Shown here: piece by piece, positions 27,288 through 36,802 of the stretch
Numbering within the stretch: the stretch's first letter is position 1
Layout of the letters: every line of letters begins with the position of its first letter
From: Agaricicola taiwanensis
Lineage (GTDB): Bacteria; Pseudomonadota; Alphaproteobacteria; Rhizobiales; Methylopilaceae
DNA length: 64,000 nt
Reading direction: 5' to 3'
Assembly: GCF_014635245.1 (NCBI RefSeq)
Contig: NZ_BMCP01000002.1
Coordinates: 1,054,001 to 1,118,000, forward strand
Program-made: the position numbers and the translations under genes
Notes under the pieces: model-generated
Database searches by the model: none
What the model saw: the letters and a program-made list of their open reading frames with translations, nothing else
What the model was told of the DNA's origin: nothing

Positions 27288-28214
27288 ATGCAGATCCTGA
27301 ACCGTTTTCTTGCTCCGGCATTTGCCGCTCTCGCCCTGGCCGCGTTTTTTGCGGCTACGCCCGCGCGGGCTCAATCCATCAAGGTGGTCGTCAACGCGGC
27401 GCCCATCACTTCGCTGGAAATTCAGCAGCGAAAGGCGTTGCTGCGCCTGGTGGAACGCAAGAGCATCTCCGACAAGGAAGCCACAGAACAGCTGATCGAC
27501 GAGCTTCTGGTGCAGCAGGAAGGCGCCCGCCGCCGGGTGACTGTGGCCGACGAGGAAGTGAACAGCCGCTATGCCAGTGTGGCCCAATCGACGAAGCTCT
27601 CGCTCAGCCAGCTGGCACAGGCTCTCGCCCAAGGCGGCACAAGCGAGCGTGCCTTCAAGAACTACATCCGGGGGCAGCTTCTGACCCGCAAGGTGCTCGC
27701 CTCCCGGTTTGATGTCTCGCGCGCTGTGGCGCCAAGTGACATCACGGCCCAGCTCGCCCAGCAGCAGAAGGAAGGCGGCGGCAGTAGTGCTCATCGCTAT
27801 ACCGTGCGCCAGATCATCTTCGTATTGCCCAAGAACGCCGGCTCCGGCGAAGTGCAGCGCCGTCGCCAGGAAGCCATGGCGATGAGAAGCCGCGTATCCT
27901 CCTGCGAGGAAGCCGCAACTTTCGCCCGGGGGCTTCGTAACGTCGCGGTGAAGGAGCCGACCACACGCGCCACCTCTCAGATCGGCGAGACGCTGGACAA
28001 GCAGCTCGCGAGCCTCAAAATTGGAGGTTTGACGGCGCCGGAACGTGGTGACAATGGCGTTGAGATGATTGCGCTCTGCGAACGGGAAGCGATCAGTGAC
28101 GATAGCTATCAGCGTCAGAAGATCCAGTACGAACTGGCGGATGAGAAGTTCAAAGCTGAACGCGACAATATCATGGCCGAACTGCGCAAGCGCGCTGTCA
28201 TTGATTATCGCTGA
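27288..28214 (+). CDS. surA: SurA-like periplasmic chaperone/peptidyl-prolyl isomerase
   Basis: 308 residues from the ATG at 27288 with a clear signal peptide (AFAALALAAFFAATPARA, cleavage near residue 28). A SurA_N helical chaperone domain (about 30-165) contains LIDELLVQQEGARRR; a parvulin-like domain (about 175-280) starts RYTVRQIIFVLPKNAG but is weakly conserved, with two cysteines (SSCEEA, ALCERE) that might form a disulfide. It helps outer-membrane proteins fold, LptD among them in E. coli. It lies between lptD and pdxA, the standard order. Isomerase activity is uncertain; chaperone role likely. Confidence 0.85.
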   Translation: MQILNRFLAPAFAALALAAFFAATPARAQSIKVVVNAAPITSLEIQQRKALLRLVERKSISDKEATEQLIDELLVQQEGARRRVTVADEEVNSRYASVAQSTKLSLSQLAQALAQGGTSERAFKNYIRGQLLTRKVLASRFDVSRAVAPSDITAQLAQQQKEGGGSSAHRYTVRQIIFVLPKNAGSGEVQRRRQEAMAMRSRVSSCEEAATFARGLRNVAVKEPTTRATSQIGETLDKQLASLKIGGLTAPERGDNGVEMIALCEREAISDDSYQRQKIQYELADEKFKAERDNIMAELRKRAVIDYR

Positions 28215-28220
28215 TCCTCA

Positions 28221-29225
28221 ATGACAAAGCCGCTGGCGCTCACCATGGGCGATCCGGGCGGTATCGGTCCGGATATTGCCATCAAGGCGTGGCTCGAGCG
28301 GACACGGCGCGGGGTACCGCCCTTCCTGCTGTTGGCCTCACCCGAGTTGATCCGCGATCGGGCGGAGCGCCTCGGCGTGGAGCTTTCTCTGGTCACCTCC
28401 ACACCGGCAGAAGCGGTTGAGATCTTTTCCCGTGCCCTGCCTGTCCTTCCACTAAAATCGCCAGTGCCACTCGCCTGCGGTACCGCTTCGGTCGAGTCTG
28501 CCGCTGCGGTGATCGAAGCGATCGATCGTGGTGTCGATCTAACCATCAGCGGCGCTGTCGCGGCCGTCGTGACCAATCCCATCGCCAAGGAACCACTGCT
28601 GAAGGCAGGTTTCCCTCACCCCGGGCACACCGACTATCTCGGCGTCCTGGCCGCGGCCCACACGGGCACGGCATCAACCGCCGTTATGATGTTGTGGTCC
28701 AAAGAACTCGCGGTCGTGCCGGTTACCGTTCATATCCCGCTGGCAAAGGTGCCGGCGGTTCTGACGGCCGATCTGATCGTGGAAACCGCACGCATTACCA
28801 GCCATGATCTCAGCACCCGCTTCGGCATCCCCTCGCCGCGTCTCGCCTTTTGCGGCCTGAACCCCCACGCCGGAGAAGGAGGCACGCTGGGGTCGGAAGA
28901 GCAGGACATCATCATACCAGCGATCGCGCGGCTGAGAATCGAGGGGATAAACGCCTCGGGGCCCTATCCGGCCGATACCATGTTCCACGCCGATGCCAGG
29001 ACGGGATACGACGCCGTCATCGCCATGTACCATGATCAGGCTCTCATCCCCCTGAAAACTCTTGCCTTCGACAGTGGCGTCAACGTGACACTCGGCCTGC
29101 CCTTTGTCCGCACATCGCCAGACCATGGCACGGCCTTCAAGATCGCCGGCACGGGCCAGGCAAAAGCCGACAGCCTGATCGAGGCCCTGAAGCTTGCGGA
29201 CCGTATCGCGGCGGCAGCGCCATGA
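28221..29225 (+). CDS. pdxA: 4-hydroxythreonine-4-phosphate dehydrogenase
   Basis: 334 residues. NAD-dependent metalloenzyme that oxidises 4-phosphohydroxy-L-threonine to the substrate of PdxJ in vitamin B6 synthesis. Signatures: [15 protein letters not shown] at the N-terminus, [23 protein letters not shown] (metal His), [10 protein letters not shown] and [10 protein letters not shown] (metal His). Starts six bases after surA and overlaps rsmA by four bases, matching the surA-pdxA-rsmA order known in proteobacteria. pdxJ is in a separate operon of this window. Confidence 0.96.
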   Translation: MTKPLALTMGDPGGIGPDIAIKAWLERTRRGVPPFLLLASPELIRDRAERLGVELSLVTSTPAEAVEIFSRALPVLPLKSPVPLACGTASVESAAAVIEAIDRGVDLTISGAVAAVVTNPIAKEPLLKAGFPHPGHTDYLGVLAAAHTGTASTAVMMLWSKELAVVPVTVHIPLAKVPAVLTADLIVETARITSHDLSTRFGIPSPRLAFCGLNPHAGEGGTLGSEEQDIIIPAIARLRIEGINASGPYPADTMFHADARTGYDAVIAMYHDQALIPLKTLAFDSGVNVTLGLPFVRTSPDHGTAFKIAGTGQAKADSLIEALKLADRIAAAAP

Positions 29226-30067
29226 GTGCGATAGACGATCTTCCGCCGCTGCGAGAAGTGATCCGGCGCCATGAGCTGTCGGCGCGCAAAAGTCTCGGCC
29301 AGAATTTTCTGCTCGATCTCAACCTCACCGCCCGCATCGCACGGGCCTCGGGCCCTCTCGAAGGGGTGACCGTGGTGGAGGTGGGGCCGGGTCCCGGCGG
29401 TCTGACGCGCGCACTTCTGGCTCTGGGTGCGGAGAAAGTCATCGCCATCGAGAAGGATAATCGCGCGGTCGCCGCGCTCGGCGATGTTGCGGAACGTTAT
29501 CCGGGCCAGCTGGATATCATCGAAGGTGACGCCCTTGCCATCGATCTTGGTTCTCGCATCCAGGGGAAAGGCCGCATCGTCGCCAACCTTCCCTATAACA
29601 TCGGCACTCAGCTCCTGGTCGGTTGGCTGACCACAGATCGTTGGCCACCCTGGTGGGATAGCCTGACCCTGATGTTCCAGCGGGAGGTCGCCGAGCGCAT
29701 TGTCGCCGCGCCTGGCTCTGAGGCCTATGGCCGCCTTGGTGTGCTGTGTGGATGGCGCACGGAGGCGAAGATCATGTTCGATGTTCCTCCTTCGGCTTTC
29801 GTGCCGCCGCCGAAGGTGACGTCCTCTGTCGTCCGGCTCACACCGCGAGCGTTACCAGCGGACTGCTCGCCGCGCGATCTGGAGGTAGTAACACAGGCCG
29901 CTTTCGGTCAGCGCCGAAAGATGCTGCGGCAGAGCCTCAAAGGTATCTTCCTGGATCTTGCCGGGGCCCTTGCCGCCGCCGACATTGATCCGACCGCGCG
30001 AGCCGAGACTGTCTCGATCGAGGGCTTCGCCGCTCTCGCCCGGGCCCGCGCCACCGAGCGCGCATGA
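29222..30067 (+). CDS. rsmA: 16S rRNA dimethyladenosine transferase
   Basis: RsmA (KsgA) dimethylates two adjacent adenosines near the 3' end of 16S rRNA, a late 30S assembly checkpoint; its loss gives kasugamycin resistance. 281 residues. SAM-binding motif [14 protein letters not shown], acidic AIEKDN, and the catalytic [11 protein letters not shown] are intact, followed by FQREVAERI and the C-terminal helical domain. ATG overlaps the pdxA stop (ATGA). Last gene of the lptF operon. Confidence 0.96.
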   Translation: MSAIDDLPPLREVIRRHELSARKSLGQNFLLDLNLTARIARASGPLEGVTVVEVGPGPGGLTRALLALGAEKVIAIEKDNRAVAALGDVAERYPGQLDIIEGDALAIDLGSRIQGKGRIVANLPYNIGTQLLVGWLTTDRWPPWWDSLTLMFQREVAERIVAAPGSEAYGRLGVLCGWRTEAKIMFDVPPSAFVPPPKVTSSVVRLTPRALPADCSPRDLEVVTQAAFGQRRKMLRQSLKGIFLDLAGALAAADIDPTARAETVSIEGFAALARARATERA

Positions 30068-30093
30068 AGCCACATCCCGGCTGCACCTTGAAG

Positions 30094-30119
30094 GGAACCA
30101 TTGTTCGCAGCCGTCCGTT
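30094..30119 (+). promoter_or_regulatory. EcfG-type promoter upstream of a 24-aa microprotein
   Basis: GGAAC (30094-30098), 17-base spacer, CGTT (30116-30119), an exact match to the EcfG consensus with the preferred GGAACC. It lies 27 bases after the rsmA stop and about 33 bases before the small ATG, so the only gene it can serve directly is the microprotein. Confidence 0.62.
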
Positions 30120-30151
30120 ACCCGTCATGTCAAGCAACGGGAGAAAGTGCC

Positions 30152-30226
30152 ATGAACAACATCATCTATCTGGTTGGCCTGGTTGTCGTCGTTATCGCTA
30201 TTCTGAGCTTTTTTGGATTGCGCTGA
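30152..30226 (+). CDS. 24-residue single-helix membrane microprotein
   Basis: Too short for most gene finders: ATG at 30152, stop TGA at 30224-30226, 24 residues. The peptide begins MNNII, continues as an uninterrupted hydrophobic stretch (YLVGLVVVVIAILSFFG) and ends with a single Arg, the form of a one-pass membrane peptide with a short N-terminal polar cap. A GGGAGA ribosome binding site lies seven bases upstream, and an exact EcfG promoter lies upstream of that. A hairpin follows the stop. I infer a stress-induced inner-membrane microprotein; no function is known to me. Confidence 0.65.
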   Translation: MNNIIYLVGLVVVVIAILSFFGLR

Positions 30227-30229
30227 TCC

Positions 30230-30250
30230 AAATGACCCGCCGGGTCATTT
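30230..30250. terminator. Shared hairpin between microprotein and gmk
   Basis: Inverted repeat AAATGACCC/GGGTCATTT (9 bp, 3-base loop). It begins four bases after the microprotein stop and includes the gmk stop codon on the other strand. Tails are A/T on both sides but short, so it may be a weak bidirectional terminator. Confidence 0.4.
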
Positions 30251-30901
30251 AAGCGCTTCAAGATCCGACATGAGGCCGTCCACGAAGACCGCAAGTCCGG
30301 CCATTCGGTCCCGGCGGGCACGTTCGGCAAAAAGGATGGCCTTGAGCGTCGTATAGCTGCGGTCCAAATCCTCATTCACCAATATATAGTCGTACTTTGA
30401 CCACTGTGGAATTTCGACGCGCGCGTTTTCCAGACGGCGTGAAATCACCTCGCTGCTGTCCTGCGCGCGTCGTTCCAGCCGGCTCTTCAGCTCGGCGATG
30501 GCAGGGGGCAGAACGAAGACGCTGACGACGTCCGCGCGAGCGGATTCGTACAGCTGCATCGTTCCTTGCCAATCAATATCGAACAGGACGTCCCGTCCTT
30601 CCGCCAATGCCCTTTCCACCGGCTCTCTCGGCGTGCCGTAGAAATTCCCGTGAACCTCGGCAGACTCCAGCAGCTGTCCGCTCTCGCGCATGGCTTCAAA
30701 CTGGCGGGTCGGGATGAAATGATAGTGGACACCGTCGACTTCACTGGGACGACGGGTCCGTGTCGTGACGGAGACGGAAAGATCGACCTCCACCTCCGGA
30801 TCATCGAGCAGCGAGCGGGTCAGCGTCGTCTTGCCGGCGCCGGATGGTGAGGAGACGACGAGCATGAGGCCGCGGCGGCCAATGGAAGAAGAAGCAGTCA
30901 T
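30245..30901 (-). CDS. gmk: Guanylate kinase
   Basis: Phosphorylates GMP to GDP with ATP. 218 residues. P-loop [11 protein letters not shown] (17-27), the GMP-binding [19 protein letters not shown], and [11 protein letters not shown] follow the family pattern. The ATG at 30901 overlaps the yicC stop (ATGA). It is the distal gene of the fabD-to-gmk block and converges on the microprotein. Confidence 0.97.
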   Translation of the reverse strand: MTASSSIGRRGLMLVVSSPSGAGKTTLTRSLLDDPEVEVDLSVSVTTRTRRPSEVDGVHYHFIPTRQFEAMRESGQLLESAEVHGNFYGTPREPVERALAEGRDVLFDIDWQGTMQLYESARADVVSVFVLPPAIAELKSRLERRAQDSSEVISRRLENARVEIPQWSKYDYILVNEDLDRSYTTLKAILFAERARRDRMAGLAVFVDGLMSDLEALK

Positions 30902-31785
30902 TCGACGTTCTGAACCTGTTCGCGAAATTGTTCGATCGCGGCCTTCAGATCAAGGCCAATGCGCGTCAGCGCGATATCATTGGATTTGGAACAGAGCGTA
31001 TTGGCCTCGCGCCCGAGTTCCTGAGACAGAAAGTCCAGCTTGCGGCCGACGGCGCCCCCCGCCGAAATAAGCTCGCGCGCGGTTGCGACATGCGCGTCGA
31101 GGCGGTCCAGCTCTTCGCGAACGTCGGCTTTTCCGGCGAGAAGGACCGCTTCCTGGTGAAGCCGATCGGGATCAAGCGCCGCGCCGGTCTCAAGTAGCGC
31201 GCGGACCTGCTCCGTCAGCTTTGCCTTGACCGCTTCGGGAGTTCGGGCGGGCAGCTCGTCAGCTCGTGCGGACATGTCCGCGATGGCATCCAGCCGGTCG
31301 CCCAGGATACGTGCCAGCGCCTGGCCCTCACCTCTTCGCATGGCAACAAGATCATCGAGGGCGACCCCGAGGCCGTCGATCAGAGCGGTGGTCTCTGCCT
31401 CACGCGCGGCATCGTCCTCCTCCGGCTCGACCACCTCCACGACGCCACGGACGGCAAGGAGCCCGTCAAGTGAAGGTGGCGTCGCCTCGATCTGTCCCTT
31501 GAGCACGTCGAGCGCGGCCACGACGGCATCCAGGGCCGGTCGGTTGACCCGGACCGCGGGCGTTCCGCCCTCCCGGCTGGCTGTTAGACCGGCGTAACAG
31601 GTGCCTCTGCCCAGCCTTGCCGAGATCAGGGGTCTTGCCGCAGCATCGATCGCATCGAAACCTTGCGGCACACGTATGCGGACGTCGAGCGTGCGACCGT
31701 TCACGGTCTTCAATTCCCATGCCCAGCGCAAGCGTCCGGCCATGCCTGCGGAACGCGCGAAACCGGTCATGCTGGTCAGGGACAT
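30898..31785 (-). CDS. yicC: YicC-family endoribonuclease
   Basis: 295 residues from the ATG at 31785; a longer frame to 31848 is less likely. N-terminal YicC_N domain begins [14 protein letters not shown] and [18 protein letters not shown]; the C-terminal DUF1732 domain holds [23 protein letters not shown] and [22 protein letters not shown]. YicC proteins have been shown in E. coli to act as endoribonucleases. Sandwiched between mltG and gmk as in most alphaproteobacteria, coupled to gmk. Confidence 0.93.
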   Translation of the reverse strand: MSLTSMTGFARSAGMAGRLRWAWELKTVNGRTLDVRIRVPQGFDAIDAAARPLISARLGRGTCYAGLTASREGGTPAVRVNRPALDAVVAALDVLKGQIEATPPSLDGLLAVRGVVEVVEPEEDDAAREAETTALIDGLGVALDDLVAMRRGEGQALARILGDRLDAIADMSARADELPARTPEAVKAKLTEQVRALLETGAALDPDRLHQEAVLLAGKADVREELDRLDAHVATARELISAGGAVGRKLDFLSQELGREANTLCSKSNDIALTRIGLDLKAAIEQFREQVQNVE

Positions 31786-31875
31786 CGAATGGTTGCTTTC
31801 CGTACGGACGACGAGGGTTGGCGGCGGACGATAGCCGCCAGGTTTCAAGCCGACAAGATCAAGGCCGCCTGGCGC

Positions 31876-33165
31876 TCAGCCCCGACGACCGCTGGCTTCC
31901 CCGGCGGCTGCAGGTGCCACCTCCTCGGCATCCTCCGGATCCACACGGTCGGCTTCGGCTGCCCCACGTTCGCGCTCGATGGCGCGCCATTTCGCAACGT
32001 TCTGGCGGTGTTCCTGATAGCTGGAGGCAAAGGCATGTCCACCCGAGCCGTCGGCGACAAAGTAGAGATCATCGGTCTTGGCCGGTCGCGCCGCCGCTTC
32101 CAAGGCCTCGCGGCCGACATTGGCGATGGGACCGGGCGGAAGGCCGTTGATGACATAGGTGTTGTAAGGCGAGCGGCGCGTGATCTCGCTTCTCAGGATC
32201 GGTCGTCCCAGCGATCCCTTCCCTCCCACGAGGCCATAGATGATCGTGGGATCCGATTGCAGCCGCATGTTCTTTTTGAGGCGGTTGACAAAAACCGCGG
32301 CAACCCTCGCACGCTCGCTGGCGATTGCCGTTTCTTTTTCGATGATGGAGGCCAGCACTAGAAGTTCAAAGGGGCTCTTGACGGGGATGGACGGGTCACG
32401 ATTAGCCCAGGCCTCTTCCAGCGCCTTATCGCGTGCGGCCGTCATGCGCTTGATCATTTGCTCCCGCGAGGTTCCGCGCGTGACGCGGTAGGTTTCCGGG
32501 AGAAGCGAACCTTCCGGGGGAATCTGACGAAACTCGCCGGATAGCACATCGATTTCGGCGAGTCGCTTGACGATCTGTTCGCTTGTCAGCCCCTCGGCAA
32601 TGGTGACGGGATGCTCGATCACTTTGCCCGAGGCGATGATCTTCATCACGTCATTCATGCTTGCCCCGGAGGGAAATGCATATTCACCGGCCTGCAGGGA
32701 CCCCCGCGAGCCTGTGAATTGAAGCCCCGTCACAAAGGTCCATTTATTTTCGATGATGCCCTTTTCCTCAAGCAGATCGGCAATCTGGCGAACACCGAGA
32801 CCGCGAGGAACGACGACCACCTCCTCGCTCGTCAGTGGGCCGCTGCCATAGAACTGCTGGCGGCCGTATTCGACCATGACAGCGGCAGCAACCATGAAGA
32901 TCAGAAGAATGCTCAGCGCGGCGTTGCCCCCAACGACAAACGGATGTTTGGCACGCTCCGACCATCGCTGCTGCTTCATCAGCTCCCTGGAAGGCGCAGA
33001 TGTGGCAGCGGCCTTCTGCCGGCGACGCAACCAGCGCGGGCGAGGTGAGGCATCAGCCGGGGGAGGACCTGACTGAGAAGACGGGCTGACTGATTCTCCG
33101 TGCGTCGGCGGGGTCTCAGGATGAGCCTGTGCCCCGTCGGGCATGGACTTGCGCTCGTCTGTCAT
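31876..33165 (-). CDS. mltG: Endolytic peptidoglycan transglycosylase MltG
   Basis: 429 residues. Inner-membrane lytic transglycosylase that cuts nascent glycan strands and sets their length. A long disordered cytoplasmic N-terminus (1-75, Pro/Ser rich) precedes one membrane helix (about 78-98), a LysM-like region (about 110-170) and the YceG catalytic domain. The catalytic Glu lies in LASIIEKET (E276), with RLQSDPTIIYG and SPYNTYVINGLPPGPI downstream. A C-terminal low-complexity Glu/Ala tail (395-429) is unusual but common in this group. Follows fabF as is standard. Confidence 0.94.
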   Translation of the reverse strand: MTDERKSMPDGAQAHPETPPTHGESVSPSSQSGPPPADASPRPRWLRRRQKAAATSAPSRELMKQQRWSERAKHPFVVGGNAALSILLIFMVAAAVMVEYGRQQFYGSGPLTSEEVVVVPRGLGVRQIADLLEEKGIIENKWTFVTGLQFTGSRGSLQAGEYAFPSGASMNDVMKIIASGKVIEHPVTIAEGLTSEQIVKRLAEIDVLSGEFRQIPPEGSLLPETYRVTRGTSREQMIKRMTAARDKALEEAWANRDPSIPVKSPFELLVLASIIEKETAIASERARVAAVFVNRLKKNMRLQSDPTIIYGLVGGKGSLGRPILRSEITRRSPYNTYVINGLPPGPIANVGREALEAAARPAKTDDLYFVADGSGGHAFASSYQEHRQNVAKWRAIERERGAAEADRVDPEDAEEVAPAAAGEASGRRG

Positions 33166-33239
33166 CGGTCACTCGCAATTGCATGGGATTCGCGCGCACA
33201 TCATAGGGCGAAATGCGGCGAAAGCCCGATGGTTTTTGC

Positions 33240-34499
33240 TCAGACGCGCCGCAGAACGAGCGACGCATTCGTTCCGCCGAAGCCGAATGAATTGGACAGA
33301 GCGACGTTGATCTCACGCTGGCGGGGCTTGTGCGGGACGAGATCAATCGGCGTATCCACCGAGGGATTGTCCAGATTGAGCGTGGCTGGTGCAACCTGGT
33401 CGCGTATGGCGAGGATGGAGAAGATCGCCTCCACCGCGCCCGCAGCACCCAGGAGATGGCCAACGGAGGACTTGGTCGAGGACATCGAGATCTTGGCAGC
33501 AGCGTTGCCGACAAGGCGGCTCAGTGCACCAAGCTCGATCTCATCACCGAGAGGCGTCGAGGTGCCATGGGCGTTGATGTAGTCGAGATCGGAAGGCTTG
33601 ATCCCCGCTCGCTTCAATGCGGCGGCCATGCAGCGGTAGGCACCGTCGCCATCCTCGGACGGCGCGGTGATGTGGAAGGCATCGCCGGAAAGACCGTAAC
33701 CGATCACCTCGGCATAGATCCTGGCGCCGCGTGCCTTGGCATGTTCGTACTCCTCCAGCACGACAACGCCGGCTCCCTCACCCATCACGAAACCGTCACG
33801 ATCCTTGTCGTAGGGACGGGAGCCCTTCTCCGGCTGATCATTGAAGCCTGTTGATAGGGCGCGACATGCGGCGAAGCCGGCCATGGAGAGACGGGTCACC
33901 GGAGATTCGGTGCCCCCAGCCACCATGACATCCGCATCGCCAAGGGCGATGAGGCGGGAGGCGTCGCCAATGGCATGGGCACCCGTAGAACAGGCCGTCA
34001 CCACCGCATGGTTGGGGCCCTTGAGGCCGTGCTCGATGGAAATATATCCGGAGGCCAGATTGATGAGGCGGCCGGGAATGAAGAAGGGCGAGATGCGGCG
34101 CGGCCCCTTTTCCTTGAGGGTCACGCCAGCCTCGGCGATACCTTCAATCCCGCCGATGCCGGAGCCGACCAGGACGCCTGTCGTGGTCTGATCCTCATAG
34201 CTGGTGGGGTGCCAGTCGGCGTCATCAAGCGCCTGGCGAGCCGCTGCCATCGCATAGACGATGAAATCATCGACCTTGCGGATCTCCTTGGCCTCCATCC
34301 ACTGCTCGGGATTGAAGGTTCCATCGGAGCCATCGCCGCGGGGAATCTGGCAGGCGATCTGTGCCGGCAGATCGTCGACCTGAAAATTCTCGATCCGCCT
34401 CGCCCCGCTCTTGCCGTCGAGAAGACGCTTCCACGTCTCTTCGACACCGCATGCGAGTGGCGTGACCATTCCGAGACCCGTAACGACAACACGTCTCAT
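33240..34499 (-). CDS. fabF: 3-oxoacyl-[ACP] synthase II
   Basis: Elongating beta-ketoacyl-ACP synthase. 419 residues from the ATG at 34499, five bases after a GGGGAG site; the frame upstream is spurious. Catalytic cysteine in VVTACSTGAHAIG (C170), and the two histidines in NAHGTSTPLGD and KSSVGHLLGAAG are intact. Pairs with AcpP encoded just upstream, 150 bases away across a hairpin. Likely also supports membrane fluidity through cis-vaccenate elongation, as in E. coli. Confidence 0.96.
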   Translation of the reverse strand: MRRVVVTGLGMVTPLACGVEETWKRLLDGKSGARRIENFQVDDLPAQIACQIPRGDGSDGTFNPEQWMEAKEIRKVDDFIVYAMAAARQALDDADWHPTSYEDQTTTGVLVGSGIGGIEGIAEAGVTLKEKGPRRISPFFIPGRLINLASGYISIEHGLKGPNHAVVTACSTGAHAIGDASRLIALGDADVMVAGGTESPVTRLSMAGFAACRALSTGFNDQPEKGSRPYDKDRDGFVMGEGAGVVVLEEYEHAKARGARIYAEVIGYGLSGDAFHITAPSEDGDGAYRCMAAALKRAGIKPSDLDYINAHGTSTPLGDEIELGALSRLVGNAAAKISMSSTKSSVGHLLGAAGAVEAIFSILAIRDQVAPATLNLDNPSVDTPIDLVPHKPRQREINVALSNSFGFGGTNASLVLRRV

Positions 34500-34608
34500 G
34501 GAAACTCCCCTGGAGCAGAGCTGCCGGCTGAGCCGACAGGCAGGATCGCATGAATGCACAACTGACGATCAGTTGTACGTCCAGCTATGGCCCTGAAAAA
34601 GCTGGGGC

Positions 34609-34634
34609 CGCGGCGGGCATGGTGAGCCGCCGCG
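34609..34634 (-). terminator. Attenuator-like hairpin between acpP and fabF
   Basis: Stem CGCGGCGG/CCGCCGCG (8 bp, 10-base loop), followed on the minus strand after about eight bases by CTTTTTC. It lies just past the acpP stop. It could let acpP, which is needed in large amounts, be transcribed or stabilised more than fabF (inference). Confidence 0.38.
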
Positions 34635-34649
34635 TTCCGCCGCGTCCGA

Positions 34650-34886
34650 TCAGGAGGCGTTCTTGGAGAGGAAGCTCACCGCATCGCCGACCGTGAGAAT
34701 GGTCTCGGCGGCATCGTCCGGGATTTCCACGCCGAACTCTTCCTCAAAGGCCATAACCAGTTCGACGGTGTCCAGGCTGTCGGCGCCCAGATCGTCGATG
34801 AAGCTGGCGTTGTCGGTTACCTTCTCGGCATCAACGCCCAGATGTTCAATCACGATCTTCTTTACGCGCTCGGCAATGTCGCTCAT
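34650..34886 (-). CDS. acpP: Acyl carrier protein
   Basis: 78 residues, strongly acidic, full canonical AcpP. The phosphopantetheine serine is S37 in [13 protein letters not shown]. It carries growing acyl chains for fatty acid, lipid A and lipoate synthesis (LipB in this window uses octanoyl-ACP; AcpS in this window activates it). Preceded by a 224-base region, the only sizeable gap in the fab block, so it probably has its own promoter, and followed by an attenuator-like hairpin. Confidence 0.98.
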   Translation of the reverse strand: MSDIAERVKKIVIEHLGVDAEKVTDNASFIDDLGADSLDTVELVMAFEEEFGVEIPDDAAETILTVGDAVSFLSKNAS

Positions 34887-34990
34887 CGCTGCTGTCCTTG
34901 AGTTGAAGTTCTATACGTAAGGTGTTCTGCGGACGAAGGTAGAGAGGTTAGAAGGGTTAAGGGAAGTGATCCTTGTCCGCAAGGCGTGAA

Positions 34991-35025
34991 AGTCAACGGT
35001 TGGAGCACCCCATCAGGAGCACCCC
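34991..35025 (-). promoter_or_regulatory. Tandem 10-bp repeat beside a candidate acpP promoter
   Basis: The 224-base gap upstream of acpP contains two identical copies of GGAGCACCCC (35002-35011 and 35016-35025) separated by ATCA. On the minus strand the repeats lie five bases before TTGACT (34996-34991), a good -35; the corresponding -10 (AAGGAT or AGGATC) is weak. A repeat with a 14-base period next to a -35 resembles an activator or repressor site. Confidence 0.35.
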
Positions 35026-35110
35026 CGCCATGATCGCGGCGGTCGATAACACACTTTATCCAGCTTGACCAGAAGCCTGTAACGCCTCGAATTTCAGAGA
35101 TTTCAGGCAA

Positions 35111-35851
35111 TCAGATCATGGCCATGCCGCCGTTGACGTGAAGGGTCTGGCCTGTCACATATCCCGCCTCCGCGCTCGCCAGATAAACGACGGCGGAGGA
35201 GATGTCGGATCCCGTTCCGAGCCGCCCGGCCGGCACCTTTGCAAGAATGCCCTCCCGCTGCTTCTCGTTGAGAGCATCCGTCATGGGGCTTTCGATGAAT
35301 CCCGGGGCAATGCAGTTGACGGTGATGTTGCGGCTGGCGACCTCCTGGGCAAGCGATTTCGCCATACCGATCATGCCCGCCTTGGACGCGGCATAATTGC
35401 CCTGCCCCGGATTGCCCGTCACACCAACGATGGATGTGATGCCGACGAGGCGGCCGTAGCGGCGCTTCATCATGCCCTTCAACGCGCCGCGGAAGAGGCG
35501 GAAGCCCGCCGTCAGATTGACCGCGATCACTTGATCCCACTCCTCATCCTTCATGCGCATGAAGAGATTATCGCGGGTGATGCCGGCGTTGTGCACCAGG
35601 ATATCGAGACCGCCCATGGCTCCCTCGGCCTGCCCTGGCAGCGCATCCACGGCGGCGGCATCGGACAGATTGCAGGGTGCCAGATGGACCCGATCACCGC
35701 CGAGTTCGTCCTTCAGTTTCTCGAGCGCCTCCATGCGGGTGCCGGAAAGCGTCACAGTGGCGCCCCGGGCATGAAGTGCCGCGGCGATGGGCCCACCGAT
35801 ACCGCCGGTGGCGCCGGTGACCAAAGCGGTCTTGCCTGTAAGATCGAACAT
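35111..35851 (-). CDS. fabG: 3-oxoacyl-[ACP] reductase
   Basis: 246 residues. NADPH-dependent SDR that reduces beta-ketoacyl-ACP in each cycle of fatty acid synthesis. Cofactor motif VTGATGGIGGPIAAAL (12-27), NNAG-type motif VHNAGITRDN, catalytic Ser in GITSIVGVTG and the YAASK pair follow. It sits 15 bases after fabD, with acpP downstream, which supports the FabG role over a general SDR. Compare the second SDR at 47480-48226. Confidence 0.96.
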   Translation of the reverse strand: MFDLTGKTALVTGATGGIGGPIAAALHARGATVTLSGTRMEALEKLKDELGGDRVHLAPCNLSDAAAVDALPGQAEGAMGGLDILVHNAGITRDNLFMRMKDEEWDQVIAVNLTAGFRLFRGALKGMMKRRYGRLVGITSIVGVTGNPGQGNYAASKAGMIGMAKSLAQEVASRNITVNCIAPGFIESPMTDALNEKQREGILAKVPAGRLGTGSDISSAVVYLASAEAGYVTGQTLHVNGGMAMI

Positions 35852-35866
35852 GATGGTCCCTCTTTT

Positions 35867-36802
35867 TTATGCGGTATAGGTGGGGATATCGTCGGGCATC
35901 CCGATCGACTGTGCTTCGGCGCCCTCGGCGGAACGCTTCACCAGCCCCGAAAGGACCTTGCCCGCGCCAAGCTCGATGAAGCGGGTGACGCCCTCGGACA
36001 CCATGAAGGCGACGCTCTCGCGCCAGCGCACGGTGCCGGTGACCTGCTCCACCAACCGGCGGCGAATCTCATCGGCGTCGGTCACAGGGGCTGCCGTCAC
36101 GTTGGCCACCACAGGCACCACGGGCGCCTGCACGTTCACCTCCGCCAGAGCGGCACGCATGGCGTCGGCCGCAGGAGCCATCAGGCGGCAGTGGAAAGGC
36201 GCGGAGACGGGCAGAAGAACGGCACGCTTGGCGCCCTTCTCCTTTGCAATGACCAGAGCACGGTCGATGGCGCCCTTATGGCCCGACACGACGACCTGGC
36301 CGGAAGCATTGTCATTGGCAGCTTCGCAGACTTCCCCTTCAGCGGCAGCCTGGGCCACTTCGGCGGCAGCATCGAAATCAAGGCCAAGCAGGGCGGCCAT
36401 GGCGCCCTGCCCGACCGGCACGGCCTCCTGCATCGCGCGTCCACGGATACGCAGCAGCTTTGCCGCGTCGGTGATCGACAGACTGCCGGCGGCGGCGAGC
36501 GCGGAATACTCACCAAGGGAGTGACCGGCCACAAAGCGAGCCGCCTTCGACAGGTCCAGGCCCTTCTCCGCCTCCAGGACACGGACGACAGCGAGCGAAA
36601 CCGCCATCAGGGCCGGCTGGGCGTTGGCGGTCAGTTTCAGCGCATCGTCCGGTCCGTTCCAGATCGTGTCGGACAGTTTTTCCCCGAGCGCGGCATCCAC
36701 CTCGTCGAAGACGGCCCGGGCCGCTGGAAAAGCATCCGCCAGCGCCTTGCCCATGCCAACCTGCTGACTGCCCTGCCCCGGAAATATGAATGCCGTGCTC
36801 AT
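35867..36802 (-). CDS. fabD: Malonyl-CoA:ACP transacylase
   Basis: 311 residues. Loads malonyl groups onto AcpP. FPGQGSQQVGMG (7-18) forms the oxyanion region, the nucleophile is S95 in GHSLGEYSALA and the catalytic His lies in APFHCRLM. First gene of the fab block; a perfect TTGACA hexamer lies at 36858-36853 on its coding strand, with no good -10 partner. Divergent from rpsF across 375 bases. Confidence 0.96.
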   Translation of the reverse strand: MSTAFIFPGQGSQQVGMGKALADAFPAARAVFDEVDAALGEKLSDTIWNGPDDALKLTANAQPALMAVSLAVVRVLEAEKGLDLSKAARFVAGHSLGEYSALAAAGSLSITDAAKLLRIRGRAMQEAVPVGQGAMAALLGLDFDAAAEVAQAAAEGEVCEAANDNASGQVVVSGHKGAIDRALVIAKEKGAKRAVLLPVSAPFHCRLMAPAADAMRAALAEVNVQAPVVPVVANVTAAPVTDADEIRRRLVEQVTGTVRWRESVAFMVSEGVTRFIELGAGKVLSGLVKRSAEGAEAQSIGMPDDIPTYTA

